45,544 nt of DNA from positions 1-45,544 of the forward strand of contig JAEWFG010000204.1 of NCBI GenBank assembly GCA_023388935.1, read 5' to 3'. The DNA comes from Pseudomonadota bacterium (GTDB lineage Bacteria; Pseudomonadota; Alphaproteobacteria; Rhizobiales; Xanthobacteraceae). The position numbers and the translations under genes were made by a program. Positions 17,951-26,608 of this stretch are shown one piece after another. The notes beneath the pieces were generated by a model. It saw nothing but the letters and a program-made list of their open reading frames with translations. It did not search any database and had not been told where the DNA came from. Positions within the stretch are counted from its first letter, which is position 1. Each line of letters opens with the position of its first letter.

Positions 17951-17996
17951 CCTCGTTCCCAAGCCCGCGGCCAAGCGTTCGCAAAATCTAGGTCGC

Positions 17997-18025
17997 GACG
18001 ATACCGTTTGTACACAAACGTGCAA
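17997..18025 (-). promoter_or_regulatory. Promoter with class II palindromic operator before the NicAB-like operon
   Basis: The palindrome CGTTTGTACACAAACG (18005-18020) has perfect seven-base arms around AC. On the minus strand TTGCAC (18025-18020) and TATCGT (18003-17998) lie 16 bases apart, with the palindrome filling the spacer. That is a repressor position. It shares half-site and spacing with 18157-18174 and 27880-27897. Confidence 0.65.
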
Positions 18026-18128
18026 GCCGCGCATGCCGCACTGCAGCGCGACTGCCTTGTTTGTGGCCAGAGCGGATAGGCAATTGAGGTTTTATGCGGC
18101 AACCGCATTTTTTGCGCCGCACCGCCGC

Positions 18129-18175
18129 TTGACAGCCATCAGGAGCGCGCGCACCATCGTTCGTATACGAATGAT
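18129..18175 (+). promoter_or_regulatory. Promoter region with class II operator before the 6-hydroxynicotinate reductase operon
   Basis: TCGTTCGTATACGAATGA (18157-18174) is an 18-base palindrome with one mismatched pair. TTGACA at 18129-18134 is a good -35 box, but no convincing -10 follows at 16-18 bases, so the promoter is tentative. The operator lies 28 bases before the likely start of the reductase gene and 137 bases from the operator of the divergent NicAB-like operon. Confidence 0.6.
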
Positions 18176-18202
18176 AACCGCAGTGTGTCCGCTGGCTTTG
18201 GC

Positions 18203-19660
18203 ATGGTGATGGAAACAACGAGCGCCGCCGCCGACAAGATTCGCTGCGATGCCTGTCCGGTGATGTGCTACATCAAGCCGGGCGCGGCGGGCGCCTGCGA
18301 TCGCTATGCCAATCACGACGGCAAGCTCGTCCGCGTGGATCCGCATGTGATCCTGGAGCGCACCGTCTCGCATGGCGGCAAGCTCGTCCCGTTCAACCGC
18401 ACCGAAGATTGGGACGGCAAGATCGTCCACGAACCCTCGACCTTCGTGACCGCGATCGGTGCGGGCACGACCTATCCCGATTACAAGCCGGCGCCGTTCA
18501 TCGTCTCCGCGGAAGTCGATGGCGTCGACATGGTGACTGTGGTCACCGAGGGCATCTTCTCCTACTGCGGAATCAAGGTGAAAATCGACACCGACCGCTA
18601 TCTCGGGCCGGAGACCGCGACCGTTCGCGCGCAGGGCGAAGCGGTCGGCCATGTCACGACGAGCGAATACGGCTCGCAGATGCTGTCGCTCGGCGGCGTG
18701 CATCATCTCACCGGCGGTTCCAAGAAGGAGGGCCGCGTCACCTGCGACACGCTGATGGATCTCGCCAATTGCAAGGCGGTCGAGCTGACGATCGACGGCG
18801 GCGCGACGGTGGTGGTACAGGCCGGCCAGCCGCCAATCGTCAACGGCATGAAAGAAGAGCGCATGCGCGTCGGCTGCGGCTCGGCGACGATCGGCATGTT
18901 CGCCAAGCAATGGCACGGCAAGGTCGACGAGGTCGTGGTGCTCGACGACCACATCACCGGCGTGCTGAGCGAGCATCAGGCCGGCAAGCTGCTCGACATC
19001 GCCGACACCGGCATCAAGATGAAGGGCCGGCGTTCGACGCCCGGCCGCTATTTCCAGGTCGCCGATCCCGGCACGGGCTGGGGCGGCACCAATATCTCCG
19101 ATCCGCTTGCGATTCTCGGGCCGTTCGATGCGAAGGAGGCCAAAGCCGGCCTCTCGATGCTGATGGTCTCCACGACCGGCGAGCATTCGTCCTATTATGT
19201 GCTCGACGAGGCCTTGAAGCCGGTCGAGACGGAGATGCCTGATGACCTCAAGTTGTCGGTCGAGCGCATCCAAGAGAACTGCGAGCCGGCGCTGTGCACA
19301 GTGCTGTTCATGGCCGGTGCCGGCGGCTCGCTGCGCGCGGGTGTCACCGACAATCCGGTGCGGCTGACGCGTTCGGTGAAGGACGCGCTGACGCGCGTCA
19401 CCAGCGGCGGTGCGCCGGTCTATGTCTGGCCGGGCGGCGGCATCACCTACATGGTGGACGTGACGCAGATGCCTTCAGGCGCGTTCGGCTACGTGCCGAC
19501 GCCGGCGCTGGTCGCGCCGATCGAGTTCACGATGAAACTGTCCGACTATGCCGCGCTCGGCGGGCACATGGATTATGTGAAGCCGCTCTCGGAGGTGCAG
19601 GGCGGCGAAGATGTCCGGCAGGTGCCCTGGCAGAACCCGATCCCGGGACGCAGGGTATGA
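18203..19660 (+). CDS. 6-Hydroxynicotinate reductase homologue (Fe-S protein)
   Basis: The protein has 485 residues and a cysteine-rich head: Cys15, Cys18, Cys22 and Cys32 (CDACPVMC...C), probably a [4Fe-4S] site. The rest is the soluble family annotated as 6-hydroxynicotinate reductase after the Eubacterium barkeri enzyme, with GIFSYCGIKVKIDTDRYLGP, GGVHHLTGGSKKEGRVTCDT and GGGITYMVDVTQMPSGAFGY. That enzyme uses reduced ferredoxin to turn 6-hydroxynicotinate into 1,4,5,6-tetrahydro-6-oxonicotinate. Context agrees: a NicAB-like hydroxylase is divergent, and an enamidase and a ferredoxin-NADP reductase are nearby. No good ribosome site is visible; GTG 18185, ATG 18203 and ATG 18209 are all possible. 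The stop overlaps the next start (ATGA). Confidence 0.8.
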   Translation: MVMETTSAAADKIRCDACPVMCYIKPGAAGACDRYANHDGKLVRVDPHVILERTVSHGGKLVPFNRTEDWDGKIVHEPSTFVTAIGAGTTYPDYKPAPFIVSAEVDGVDMVTVVTEGIFSYCGIKVKIDTDRYLGPETATVRAQGEAVGHVTTSEYGSQMLSLGGVHHLTGGSKKEGRVTCDTLMDLANCKAVELTIDGGATVVVQAGQPPIVNGMKEERMRVGCGSATIGMFAKQWHGKVDEVVVLDDHITGVLSEHQAGKLLDIADTGIKMKGRRSTPGRYFQVADPGTGWGGTNISDPLAILGPFDAKEAKAGLSMLMVSTTGEHSSYYVLDEALKPVETEMPDDLKLSVERIQENCEPALCTVLFMAGAGGSLRAGVTDNPVRLTRSVKDALTRVTSGGAPVYVWPGGGITYMVDVTQMPSGAFGYVPTPALVAPIEFTMKLSDYAALGGHMDYVKPLSEVQGGEDVRQVPWQNPIPGRRV

Positions 19661-20556
19661 CAAGGCTCCCGCAAATCGCATTGCTGTCTGATGGCCGGCG
19701 GCTGCATTTGCAGGATGGACCGATTGATCTGATCGTGGAGGCGAGGGGGCGGGCGCATGAGGTGCACGCTGCCTACGAGGCGGCGGCGCGCCGTTTCACC
19801 GGATTGCTCGACGAACTCTGCGCGGAACTTCCGGAACTGCGTAAAGCGGCTGACCTCGCCAAGTGCATGCTGAGCGGCGTTGTTGCGCGCCGCATGTACG
19901 CTGCGGTTGCGCCCTATGCCGCCGACTGCTTCATTACGCCGATGGCCGCTGTAGCCGGAAGCGTGGCGGAGGAGATTCTCGGGGCAATGCTGGGCGCTGC
20001 GCCGCTCGATCAGGCTTATGTCAATAATGGCGGCGACATCGCGCTTCATCTTGGCGGGGCCGAGCATTTTTCAATCGGCCTGATGGACCGGCCCGATCGC
20101 GCCGGTGTGATGCGGACGATGAGGGTCGATTCGGATGATCCCGTACAAGGGATCGCGACAAGCGGGCGTCATGGCCGCAGCTTTTCGCTCGGGATTGCCG
20201 ATGCGGTGACGGTGCTGGCCGCAACTGCGTCGCAGGCCGATGCGGCGGCCACGATCATCGCCAACGCAGTCGACCTGCCCGGGCATCCCGCCATCATCCG
20301 GCAACCCGCGAACGACCTTCAGCCTGACAGCGATCTCGGCGCGCGTCTCGTTACCCGCGAGGTCGGTGATTTGTCGCAGAGTGAGATGGCGGCGGCGCTG
20401 AAATCTGGCGCGGAATGTGCACGGCAATTATTCGATCGTGGATTGATCGAGGGTGCGGTATTGCAGCTTTGTGGTGATATGCTTGTCATCGGAACAAAAG
20501 ATGTTGAACGGCAACGATCGCGCCCGCTTGTGCTGGAGAACGCGGTTCATGCCTGA
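19657..20556 (+). CDS. UPF0280 family protein with ApbE-like fold
   Basis: This 299-residue protein belongs to UPF0280, a family related to ApbE flavin transferases. It shows the ApbE-like box YVNNGGDIALHLGG (residues 121-134) and, further on, TSGRHGRSFSLGIADAVTVLA, which resembles the C-terminal substrate loop of ApbE. It might bind FAD or move FMN, but I find no obvious flavinylation motif in the neighbouring proteins. Its start overlaps the stop of the reductase gene (ATGA at 19657-19660), so the two are translationally coupled. The coupling suggests a role in maturing or assisting the reductase, or in a later step. No function is established that I know of. Confidence 0.75.
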   Translation: MTRLPQIALLSDGRRLHLQDGPIDLIVEARGRAHEVHAAYEAAARRFTGLLDELCAELPELRKAADLAKCMLSGVVARRMYAAVAPYAADCFITPMAAVAGSVAEEILGAMLGAAPLDQAYVNNGGDIALHLGGAEHFSIGLMDRPDRAGVMRTMRVDSDDPVQGIATSGRHGRSFSLGIADAVTVLAATASQADAAATIIANAVDLPGHPAIIRQPANDLQPDSDLGARLVTREVGDLSQSEMAAALKSGAECARQLFDRGLIEGAVLQLCGDMLVIGTKDVERQRSRPLVLENAVHA

Positions 20557-20582
20557 ACAGGGAAGAGCCTAAGGAAACAATC

Positions 20583-21167
20583 ATGAGCGCGATCATCCGC
20601 AAGATTGTCACCGTCGTCGAAGAAACGCAGATGGAGATGGGCCGGCAAGTGTCCCCGCCGACCCGGCGCGCGGCTGCGATCGCCGTCATCGAAAATCCGT
20701 TTGCCGGAAAATATGTCGAAGACCTTTCGCCGCTGATCGCAATCGGTGAGGAGCTCGGTGACCTCCTGTCGAAGCGCGCGGTTGCTGCGCTCGGCATCGA
20801 TGGCGCGAAGGCCCAGAGCTACGGCAAGGCTGCGGCGGTCGGCGAGAACGGCGAGCTCGAACATGCCGCGGCCATCCTCCACCCGAAGATGGGCGCGCCG
20901 GTAAGGAAGGTGCTGAGCAAGGGCGCGGCGCTGATTCCGTCGTCGAAGAAGCGGAGCGGTCCCGGCACGACGCTCGATATTCCACTCGGCCACAAGGATG
21001 CGGCCTTCGTGCGCAGCCACTTCGACGGCATGGAAGTGCAGATCAACGATGCACCGCGCGCCAACGAGATCATGGTCGCGGTTGCTGTCACCGACAGCGG
21101 CCGACCGTTGCCGCGCGTCGGCGGGCTGACGGTTGCGGAGATCAAGGGCGAAGATGGCTTGAGATGA
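20583..21167 (+). CDS. AA_synth (amino acid synthesis, PF06684) family protein
   Basis: This 194-residue soluble protein has the family pattern RKIVTVVEETQMEMG at the start, AAIAVIENPFAGKYVEDLSPLI, a central EHAAAILHPKMGAPVR, and PRANEIMVAVAVTDSGRPLPRVGG near the end. The Pfam name is historical and gives no reaction. These proteins often sit beside genes for breakdown of ring compounds or amides. Here it lies between the UPF0280 gene (26 bases upstream) and the importer genes (69 bases downstream). AAGGAAA near 20571 is a good ribosome site. A role after or beside 6-hydroxynicotinate reduction is plausible but unproven. Confidence 0.78.
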   Translation: MSAIIRKIVTVVEETQMEMGRQVSPPTRRAAAIAVIENPFAGKYVEDLSPLIAIGEELGDLLSKRAVAALGIDGAKAQSYGKAAAVGENGELEHAAAILHPKMGAPVRKVLSKGAALIPSSKKRSGPGTTLDIPLGHKDAAFVRSHFDGMEVQINDAPRANEIMVAVAVTDSGRPLPRVGGLTVAEIKGEDGLR

Positions 21168-21236
21168 TCCGGAGAAGCGGGCACTGCTTCTGACAAGATC
21201 ATGATCGAGATTTAGAAGTTCAAACTGGAGGTTGGG

Positions 21237-22439
21237 ATGCGAGCAAGAAACTATTTTGTCGGCGCGGCCTTTGCGCTTCTGGCGTGCGGCATGGCCCATT
21301 CGGCCGTGGCGCAGGACATCAAGATCGGCGAGATTAATAGCTACTCACTGCTGCCGTCCTTCACCGAGCCCTATCGCAAGGGCTGGCAGCTCGCGGTCGA
21401 GGAGATCAACGCGGCCGGCGGCATCAACGGCAAGAAGCTCGTCGTCATCTCCAAGGACGACGGCGGCAAGCCGGCGGATGCGCAGACGGCGGCCAACGAG
21501 CTCGTGTCGAGCGAGGGCGTCGCGATGCTGGCGGGTACGTTCCTGTCGAACATTGGCCTCGCCGTCAGCGACTTCGCCAACCAGAAGAAGGTATTCTTCC
21601 TCGCGGCCGAGCCGCTGACGGACGCCGTGACCTGGTCGAAGGGCAACAAGTACACTTTCCGCCTGCGCCCCTCCAATTACATGCAGGCCGCGATGCTGGT
21701 GGAAGCCGCCGCAAAGCTGCCCGCAAAACGCTGGGCGACGATCGCGCCGAACTATGAGTACGGCCAGTCGGCGGTGTCGGTGTTCAAGAAGCTGATGTCG
21801 GAGAAGCGCCCCGACATCCAGTGGGTCGACGAGCAGTGGCCGCCGCAGGGCAAGATCGACGCTGGCCCCGTGGTGCAGGCTGTTGCCGCGGCCAATCCGG
21901 AAGCGATCCTCAACGTCACCTTTGGACCGGATCTCGTCAAGCTCGTGCGCGAAGGCAACACCCGCGGCCTGTTCAAGGGGCGCGAGGTCGTGTCCTTCCT
22001 GACCGGCGAGCCCGAATATCTCGATCCGCTCAAGGACGAGACGCCCGAGGGCTGGATCGTCACCGGCTACCCCTGGTACTCGATCAAGACGCCCGAGCAC
22101 GACGCGTTCCTGAAGGCCTACCAGGCCAAGTACAACGACTATCCGCGCCTCGGCTCGATCGTCGGCTATCAGACCATCAAGGCGGCGGCGGCAATCATCG
22201 CCAAGGCCGGCTCGACCGATACCGAAAAGATGATCGCGGCGGCCGAAGGTCTCTCGATGCCATCGCCGTTCGGCGAGATCACCTTCCGCAAGATCGACCA
22301 TCAGTCGACGCTCGGCGCCTATCTCGGCAAGACCGCGCAGAAGGATGGCAAGGGCGTGATGGTGGACTCTGTCTACAAGAAGGGCTCGGACTATCTGCCA
22401 AGCGACGCCGAAGTCGAGAAGCTCCGTCCGAAGGATTGA
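21237..22439 (+). CDS. Liv-type ABC transporter periplasmic binding protein
   Basis: This 400-residue protein has a Sec signal (MRARNYFVGAAFALLACGMAHSAVAQ; cleavage near residue 26). The mature protein begins DIKIGEINSYS and continues with the type I periplasmic-binding fold: GWQLAVEEINAAGGINGKKL and DDGGKPADAQTAANELV. It belongs to the branched-chain amino acid/amide/aromatic acid (LivK) cluster. It starts an importer set (binding protein, fused permease, two ATPases) within the reductase operon, so nicotinate, another pyridine acid or a pathway intermediate is the likely ligand (inference). The start is ATG 21237 with CTGGAGG upstream. Confidence 0.87.
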   Translation: MRARNYFVGAAFALLACGMAHSAVAQDIKIGEINSYSLLPSFTEPYRKGWQLAVEEINAAGGINGKKLVVISKDDGGKPADAQTAANELVSSEGVAMLAGTFLSNIGLAVSDFANQKKVFFLAAEPLTDAVTWSKGNKYTFRLRPSNYMQAAMLVEAAAKLPAKRWATIAPNYEYGQSAVSVFKKLMSEKRPDIQWVDEQWPPQGKIDAGPVVQAVAAANPEAILNVTFGPDLVKLVREGNTRGLFKGREVVSFLTGEPEYLDPLKDETPEGWIVTGYPWYSIKTPEHDAFLKAYQAKYNDYPRLGSIVGYQTIKAAAAIIAKAGSTDTEKMIAAAEGLSMPSPFGEITFRKIDHQSTLGAYLGKTAQKDGKGVMVDSVYKKGSDYLPSDAEVEKLRPKD

Positions 22440-22452
22440 TGCAAAGAAGCCC

Positions 22453-22555
22453 GGATCCCCATGGTTCGAGACGCGCGGCGTCGCCGCGCTCCCCACCATG
22501 AGGATCCCGGACCTCATCCTGAGGAGGCGCGTAGCGCCGTCTCGAAGGATGAAGC
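22453..22555. repeat. Palindromic repeat inside the importer operon, copy 2
   Basis: Between the binding-protein and permease genes lie two nested elements. Arms 22453-22465 and 22495-22507 are inverted copies (12 of 13) around a perfect GCGCGGCG-T-CGCCGCGC stem. Then 22512-22555 repeats the CCTCATCCTGAGGAGG / CTCGAAGGATGA half seen in copy 1, with its own GGCGC-GTA-GCGCC hairpin. In this position it could protect the upstream message and raise binding-protein levels over the permease. Confidence 0.72.
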
Positions 22556-22588
22556 CCGATACTGAGACTTACCGAACCCGGACCGCCG

Positions 22589-24478
22589 ATGGCCTTTTAC
22601 GTCGTACAGTTTCTGACCGGTCTCGCCAGCGCAGCGTCGCTGTTCTTGGTGGCCTCGGGCCTGTCGATCATCTTCGGCGTGACGCGGATCGTGAATTTCG
22701 CGCATGGCGCCTTCTACATGATCGGCGCCTACATAGCCTTCACGCTGACGGAGCGTTTCTCCGGCGCGTTCGGCTTCTGGGGCGGGGTCGTCATGGCAGC
22801 GATCGCCGTGGCGTTCATCGGCGTGATCGTCGAGATGGTGCTGCTCCGGCGCATCTACCACGCCCCCGAATTGTTCCAGCTGCTCGGGACCTTCGGCCTG
22901 ACCTTGATGGTCGAGGATCTCGTGGTGCTGATCTGGGGTCCCGACGATCTCGTCGGCCGCCGCGCGCCGGGATTCAAGGGCGCGGTTGATTTCTTCGGTC
23001 AGAACATTCCGAGCTATGATTTGTTTCTGATCGTGCTCGGGCCGGTCGTGCTCGGCATACTCTGGCTCCTGTTCCAGCGTACGCGCTGGGGCGTGCTGGT
23101 GCGCGCGGCGACGCAGGACCGCGACATGGTCGCAGCGCTCGGCGTCAATCAGAAGTGGCTGTTCACCTCTGTGTTCGCCGTCGGCGTCTTCCTCGCCGCA
23201 CTCGGCGGCGCGCTCCAGATCCCACGCGATGCCGTGCACCACGCCATGGATCTGCGCATCATCGTCGAGGTCTTCGTCGTGGTCGTGATCGGCGGCCTCG
23301 GCAGCATCGTCGGCGCCTTCGTCGCAGCCGTTCTGGTTTCCGAGCTGAACGCCTTCGGCATCCTGATCTTTCCAAAGATCTCCATCATTCTGGTTTTCCT
23401 GGTGATGGCGGTGGTGCTGATCGTCCGGCCCTGGGGTTTGTTCGGCAAGCCCGAGGCGGCCGCGCGCAAGACGCCGGGTCTCACCGTCAATCCCTGGCGG
23501 CCGCTGACATCGAACGAGCGACTGGCCGCGTTGGCAGCACTGGTTGTCGCGGCGATGCTGCCGCTGTTCGCCGGCAACTACGCGCTGACCGTCGGTTCCG
23601 AGATCGCGATTTTCGTGATCTTCGCCGTCAGCCTGCACTTTCTGATGTCGGTCGGCGGGCTCGCGTCCTTCGGCCACGCCGCCTATTTCGGCCTCGGCGC
23701 CTACGGCGTTGCCTTCCTCGCCAAGATGGCGGGGCTGCCGATGATCGTCTGCCTCCTGCTTGGGCCGCTGCTCGGCTGCATGGGCGCCGCCGTGTTCGGC
23801 TTCTTCGCGGTGCAGCTCTCGGGCGTCTACTTTGCGATGCTGACGCTGGCTTTCGCGCAGATCGTCTGGTCGATCGCGTTCCAGTGGGTGAGCGTGACCG
23901 GCGGCGACAATGGCATATTGGGCGTCTGGCCGGAGAAATGGGCGGCGAGCCCGTCGCATTTCTACTGGCTGGCGCTCGGCGTGGCTGCACTTGTCACAGT
24001 AGTGCTGCGTGTCGCGGTGTTCTCGCCGTTCGGCTACGGCTTGCGCGCGACGCGGGACTCGGCGCTCCGCAGCGAGGCCGTCGGTATCGACGTCAAGCGC
24101 ATGCAATGGACCGCCTTCGTGATCGCGGGAGCGACGGCCGGCATCGGCGGCGCGCTGTTCGCCTATCTCAAGGGCAGCGTCTTCCCGGACAATCTCGGCA
24201 TCTCGCTCTCGGTCGATGCGCTGGTCATGGTGTTGCTCGGCGGTGTCGAGACGGTGTCGGGCGGGGTGGTAGGCGCCATCGTCTACAAGGCGCTCAACAT
24301 CTGGCTGGTCAGCCAGACCGATCTGTCGAAACTCGTGCTCGGCGGCTTCATCGTTCTGATCGTGGTCGTTTTCCCCAAGGGCATCGTCGGCATGCTGGAG
24401 ATGCTGGCGCAGCGCCGCAGGAAGGCATCGCCGCCGGGATCCTCCCTGCTTGCCAAGCCGATCGAGTCCGCCGAATGA
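22589..24478 (+). CDS. Liv-type ABC importer permease, LivH and LivM fused
   Basis: This 629-residue inner-membrane protein joins two permeases that are usually separate. Residues 1 to about 290 match LivH (VASGLSIIFGVTRIVNFAHGAFYMIGAY near the start, VVVIGGLGSIVGAFVAAVLV near 240). After a short linker (~290-310), the rest matches LivM (LHFLMSVGGLASFGHAAYFGLGAY, RDSALRSEAVGIDVKRMQW, LLGGVETVSGGVVGAIVYKAL). The fusion forms the whole transmembrane channel in one chain. The stop overlaps the first ATPase start by four bases. Confidence 0.9.
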   Translation: MAFYVVQFLTGLASAASLFLVASGLSIIFGVTRIVNFAHGAFYMIGAYIAFTLTERFSGAFGFWGGVVMAAIAVAFIGVIVEMVLLRRIYHAPELFQLLGTFGLTLMVEDLVVLIWGPDDLVGRRAPGFKGAVDFFGQNIPSYDLFLIVLGPVVLGILWLLFQRTRWGVLVRAATQDRDMVAALGVNQKWLFTSVFAVGVFLAALGGALQIPRDAVHHAMDLRIIVEVFVVVVIGGLGSIVGAFVAAVLVSELNAFGILIFPKISIILVFLVMAVVLIVRPWGLFGKPEAAARKTPGLTVNPWRPLTSNERLAALAALVVAAMLPLFAGNYALTVGSEIAIFVIFAVSLHFLMSVGGLASFGHAAYFGLGAYGVAFLAKMAGLPMIVCLLLGPLLGCMGAAVFGFFAVQLSGVYFAMLTLAFAQIVWSIAFQWVSVTGGDNGILGVWPEKWAASPSHFYWLALGVAALVTVVLRVAVFSPFGYGLRATRDSALRSEAVGIDVKRMQWTAFVIAGATAGIGGALFAYLKGSVFPDNLGISLSVDALVMVLLGGVETVSGGVVGAIVYKALNIWLVSQTDLSKLVLGGFIVLIVVVFPKGIVGMLEMLAQRRRKASPPGSSLLAKPIESAE

Positions 24479-25266
24479 GCGTCGCGCCCCCACTTCTCGC
24501 GGTCGAAGGCCTGACCAAATCCTACGGCGGCATTCACGCCGTGCGCGGCGTCTCGTTCTCGCTGCGCGCCGGTGAAATCCTGGCGCTGATCGGGCCGAAC
24601 GGCGCGGGCAAGAGCACCTGCTTCGACATGCTCAACGGCCAGAACAAGCCCGACTCCGGCCACGTTCGCCTGCTCGGCGAGGAGACGACGGGCAGGAGGC
24701 CGCGCGAAATCTGGCGGATGGGCGTCGGGCGCACCTTCCAGATCACGGCGACATTCGCGACCATGACCGTGCGCGAAAACGTGCAGGTTGCGCTGATCTC
24801 GCATGAGAATCAGCTGTTCAATCTCTGGAGCTCGGCGCCGAGCTTCGACCGCGGCGAGGCCGGCCGGCTGCTCGAACTCGTCGGCATGGGCGGCTACGCT
24901 GATCGGCCCTGCGGCGAACTTGCCTATGGCGATCTCAAGAGGCTCGAGCTTGCCGTGGCGCTCGCGAACGAGCCAAAGCTGCTGCTTATGGACGAGCCGA
25001 CCGCCGGCATGGCACCGCGCGAGCGCGTCGATCTGATGCGGCTTACCGCGAGGATCGCGCGGGAGAAGTCGATCGGCGTGCTCTTCACCGAGCACGATAT
25101 GGACGTCGTGTTCGAACATGCCGACCGCATCCTCGTGCTCAACCGCGGCACTCTGATCGCCGAGGGTTCGCCGGCCGAGGTCCGGGGCAATCCGCAGGTG
25201 CAGGCGGTCTATCTCGGCGAGGGCCTCGTCTACGATTCCCGCCATCGTGAGGGGACCTCGGCATGA
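24475..25266 (+). CDS. ABC importer ATPase, LivG type
   Basis: This 263-residue nucleotide-binding subunit has Walker A GPNGAGKST (40-48) and Walker B LLLMDEPTAGM. The signature is the LivG variant AYGDLKRLELA, and the H-loop is in FTEHDMDVVF. The C-terminal AVYLGEGLVYDSR extension is typical of LivG. It overlaps the permease upstream and the second ATPase downstream by four bases each, so the three importer genes are tightly coupled. Confidence 0.92.
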   Translation: MSVAPPLLAVEGLTKSYGGIHAVRGVSFSLRAGEILALIGPNGAGKSTCFDMLNGQNKPDSGHVRLLGEETTGRRPREIWRMGVGRTFQITATFATMTVRENVQVALISHENQLFNLWSSAPSFDRGEAGRLLELVGMGGYADRPCGELAYGDLKRLELAVALANEPKLLLMDEPTAGMAPRERVDLMRLTARIAREKSIGVLFTEHDMDVVFEHADRILVLNRGTLIAEGSPAEVRGNPQVQAVYLGEGLVYDSRHREGTSA

Positions 25267-25967
25267 AGCTCACGGTCGAAGGGCTCAACAGCCATTATGG
25301 CCCCGCGCATATCCTGTTCGACATCGGCTTCGAAATCGGCGAGGGCGAGGTGGTGGCGCTGTTGGGGCGCAACGGCGCCGGCAAGTCGACGACGTTCCGC
25401 TCGATCGTCGGCCTTGTCGCGCAGCGCTCGGGCCGCATCATGTTCGAGGGCAGGGATGTTTCGTTGCGGCCGACGCACGAGATCGTGCGCGAGGGGCTCG
25501 GCTATGTGCCGGAGGAGCGGCGCATCTTCACCGACCTGACGGTCGAGGAGAATCTTGAAGTCGGCCGCCAGCCGAAGCGTCCGAACGCGCCATACTGGAC
25601 GCGCGAAAAACTGTTCGCGCTGTTTCCGAACCTGGGCGAGATGAAGAACCGTCCGGGGGGGCGGATGAGCGGCGGCGAGCAGCAGATGCTCACCATTGCG
25701 CGCACGCTGATGGGCAATCCGTCACTGGTGCTGCTCGACGAGCCATCGGAGGGGCTGTCGCCGAAGATCGTGGAACAGATGGTCGATGCGATCCTGACCA
25801 TGAAGAAAGAGGGCGTCAGCATCGTCGTGTCCGAGCAGAATTTGCACTTCGCGCGGCTGATCTCCGATCGCGCCTATATCATCGAGCGCGGCCGCATCTG
25901 TTTTGGTGGGACGATGTCCGAGCTCGATGCGCGCCCGGAGATCCGCGACGCGCATCTGTCGTTGTGA
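25263..25967 (+). CDS. ABC importer ATPase, LivF type
   Basis: This 234-residue nucleotide-binding subunit has Walker A GRNGAGKST (35-43), the LivF-type GYVPEERRIFTDLTVEENL, signature SGGEQQML and Walker B LVLLDEPSEGLSP. It pairs with the LivG-type subunit to power uptake. Its start overlaps the livG-like stop (ATGA), and it is followed 14 bases later by the MarR gene. Confidence 0.92.
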   Translation: MKLTVEGLNSHYGPAHILFDIGFEIGEGEVVALLGRNGAGKSTTFRSIVGLVAQRSGRIMFEGRDVSLRPTHEIVREGLGYVPEERRIFTDLTVEENLEVGRQPKRPNAPYWTREKLFALFPNLGEMKNRPGGRMSGGEQQMLTIARTLMGNPSLVLLDEPSEGLSPKIVEQMVDAILTMKKEGVSIVVSEQNLHFARLISDRAYIIERGRICFGGTMSELDARPEIRDAHLSL

Positions 25968-25981
25968 GGGGCGGGGAGCTG

Positions 25982-26449
25982 ATGGCGAGAACTGTCACGG
26001 TGAAGAAGGGCGTCAAGCCGGCCAAATCGGCTTACAAGTCGTCCTACGTGCTCGACGAGCAGGTCGGATTCATCCTGCGCCAGGTCTGGCAGCGCCACAG
26101 TTCGATCTTCTCACGCGATATCGGCATCAACCTGACACCGACCCAATGGGCGGCGCTGTCGAAGCTCGCCGAGACCGGCCCGTGCTCGCAGAACCAGCTC
26201 GGCCGGCTGACGGCGATGGACGTCGCCACCATCAAGGGCGTGATCGACAGATTGACCGCACGTGGGTTGACCGAGACGAGCCAGGATCCGGAGGACGGAC
26301 GGCGCTTGCTGGTGAGCCTCACGCGTGCCGGTCAGCAGATGGCTGAAAAAGTCGCGCCGAACGCGCTCGCGGTCACCCGCGAGACTCTCGCGCCGCTCGA
26401 CGCCAAGGAGCGCGAGATGCTGATGGCGCTGTTGAACAAGCTGAGGTGA
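25982..26449 (+). CDS. MarR-family regulator, likely repressor of the nicotinate gene set
   Basis: This 155-residue protein has a basic N-terminal tail (ARTVTVKKGVKPAKSAYKS) and a MarR winged helix: LTPTQWAALSKLAETGPCSQNQLGRLTAMDVATIKGVIDRLTARGL with wing DPEDGRRLLVSLT. MarR proteins often sense aromatic acids. As the last gene of the reductase-importer operon it could repress its own operon. In P. putida a MarR protein (NicR) controls part of nicotinate breakdown. I propose it binds the class II palindromes at 18005, 18157 and 27880; no sequence test shows this directly. The start is ATG 25982 with GGGGAG upstream. Confidence 0.87.
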   Translation: MARTVTVKKGVKPAKSAYKSSYVLDEQVGFILRQVWQRHSSIFSRDIGINLTPTQWAALSKLAETGPCSQNQLGRLTAMDVATIKGVIDRLTARGLTETSQDPEDGRRLLVSLTRAGQQMAEKVAPNALAVTRETLAPLDAKEREMLMALLNKLR

Positions 26450-26462
26450 GGTCAGCTCTCTC

Positions 26463-26600
26463 CCCGTCACCCTGAGGTGGCCGCTTCTTCAGCGGCCCTC
26501 GAAGGGCGACGGCCTGGCTGTATCTCGGCCGTGCATCCTTCGAGGCTCGCCTTGCTTCGCAAGACGAGCACCTCAGGATGACGGGTCGAGAGTTTTTTTT
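26463..26600 (+). terminator. Repeat copy 3 acting as a likely terminator after the MarR gene
   Basis: Long arms 26463-26479 and 26569-26585 pair at 16 of 17 positions, with further inner pairing (GGCCGCTTCTTCAGCGGCC is itself a small hairpin). Seven bases later comes a run of eight Ts (26593-26600). It belongs to the same palindromic family as 2274-2376 but here has a T-run, so it can end the plus-strand operon. It lies between convergent genes. Confidence 0.65.
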
Positions 26601-26608
26601 GCCGGCTC

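Noticed and set aside
18203..19660. Ring-opening amidohydrolase (cyanuric acid hydrolase/barbiturase) for the reductase gene
   Set aside because: The N-terminal four-cysteine motif and the body match the 6-hydroxynicotinate reductase family, and the enamidase next door needs that product.
22514..24493. Long open minus-strand frame opposite the fused permease
   Set aside because: Low-complexity charged translation with no recognisable motif; the plus strand encodes a clear LivH-LivM protein.
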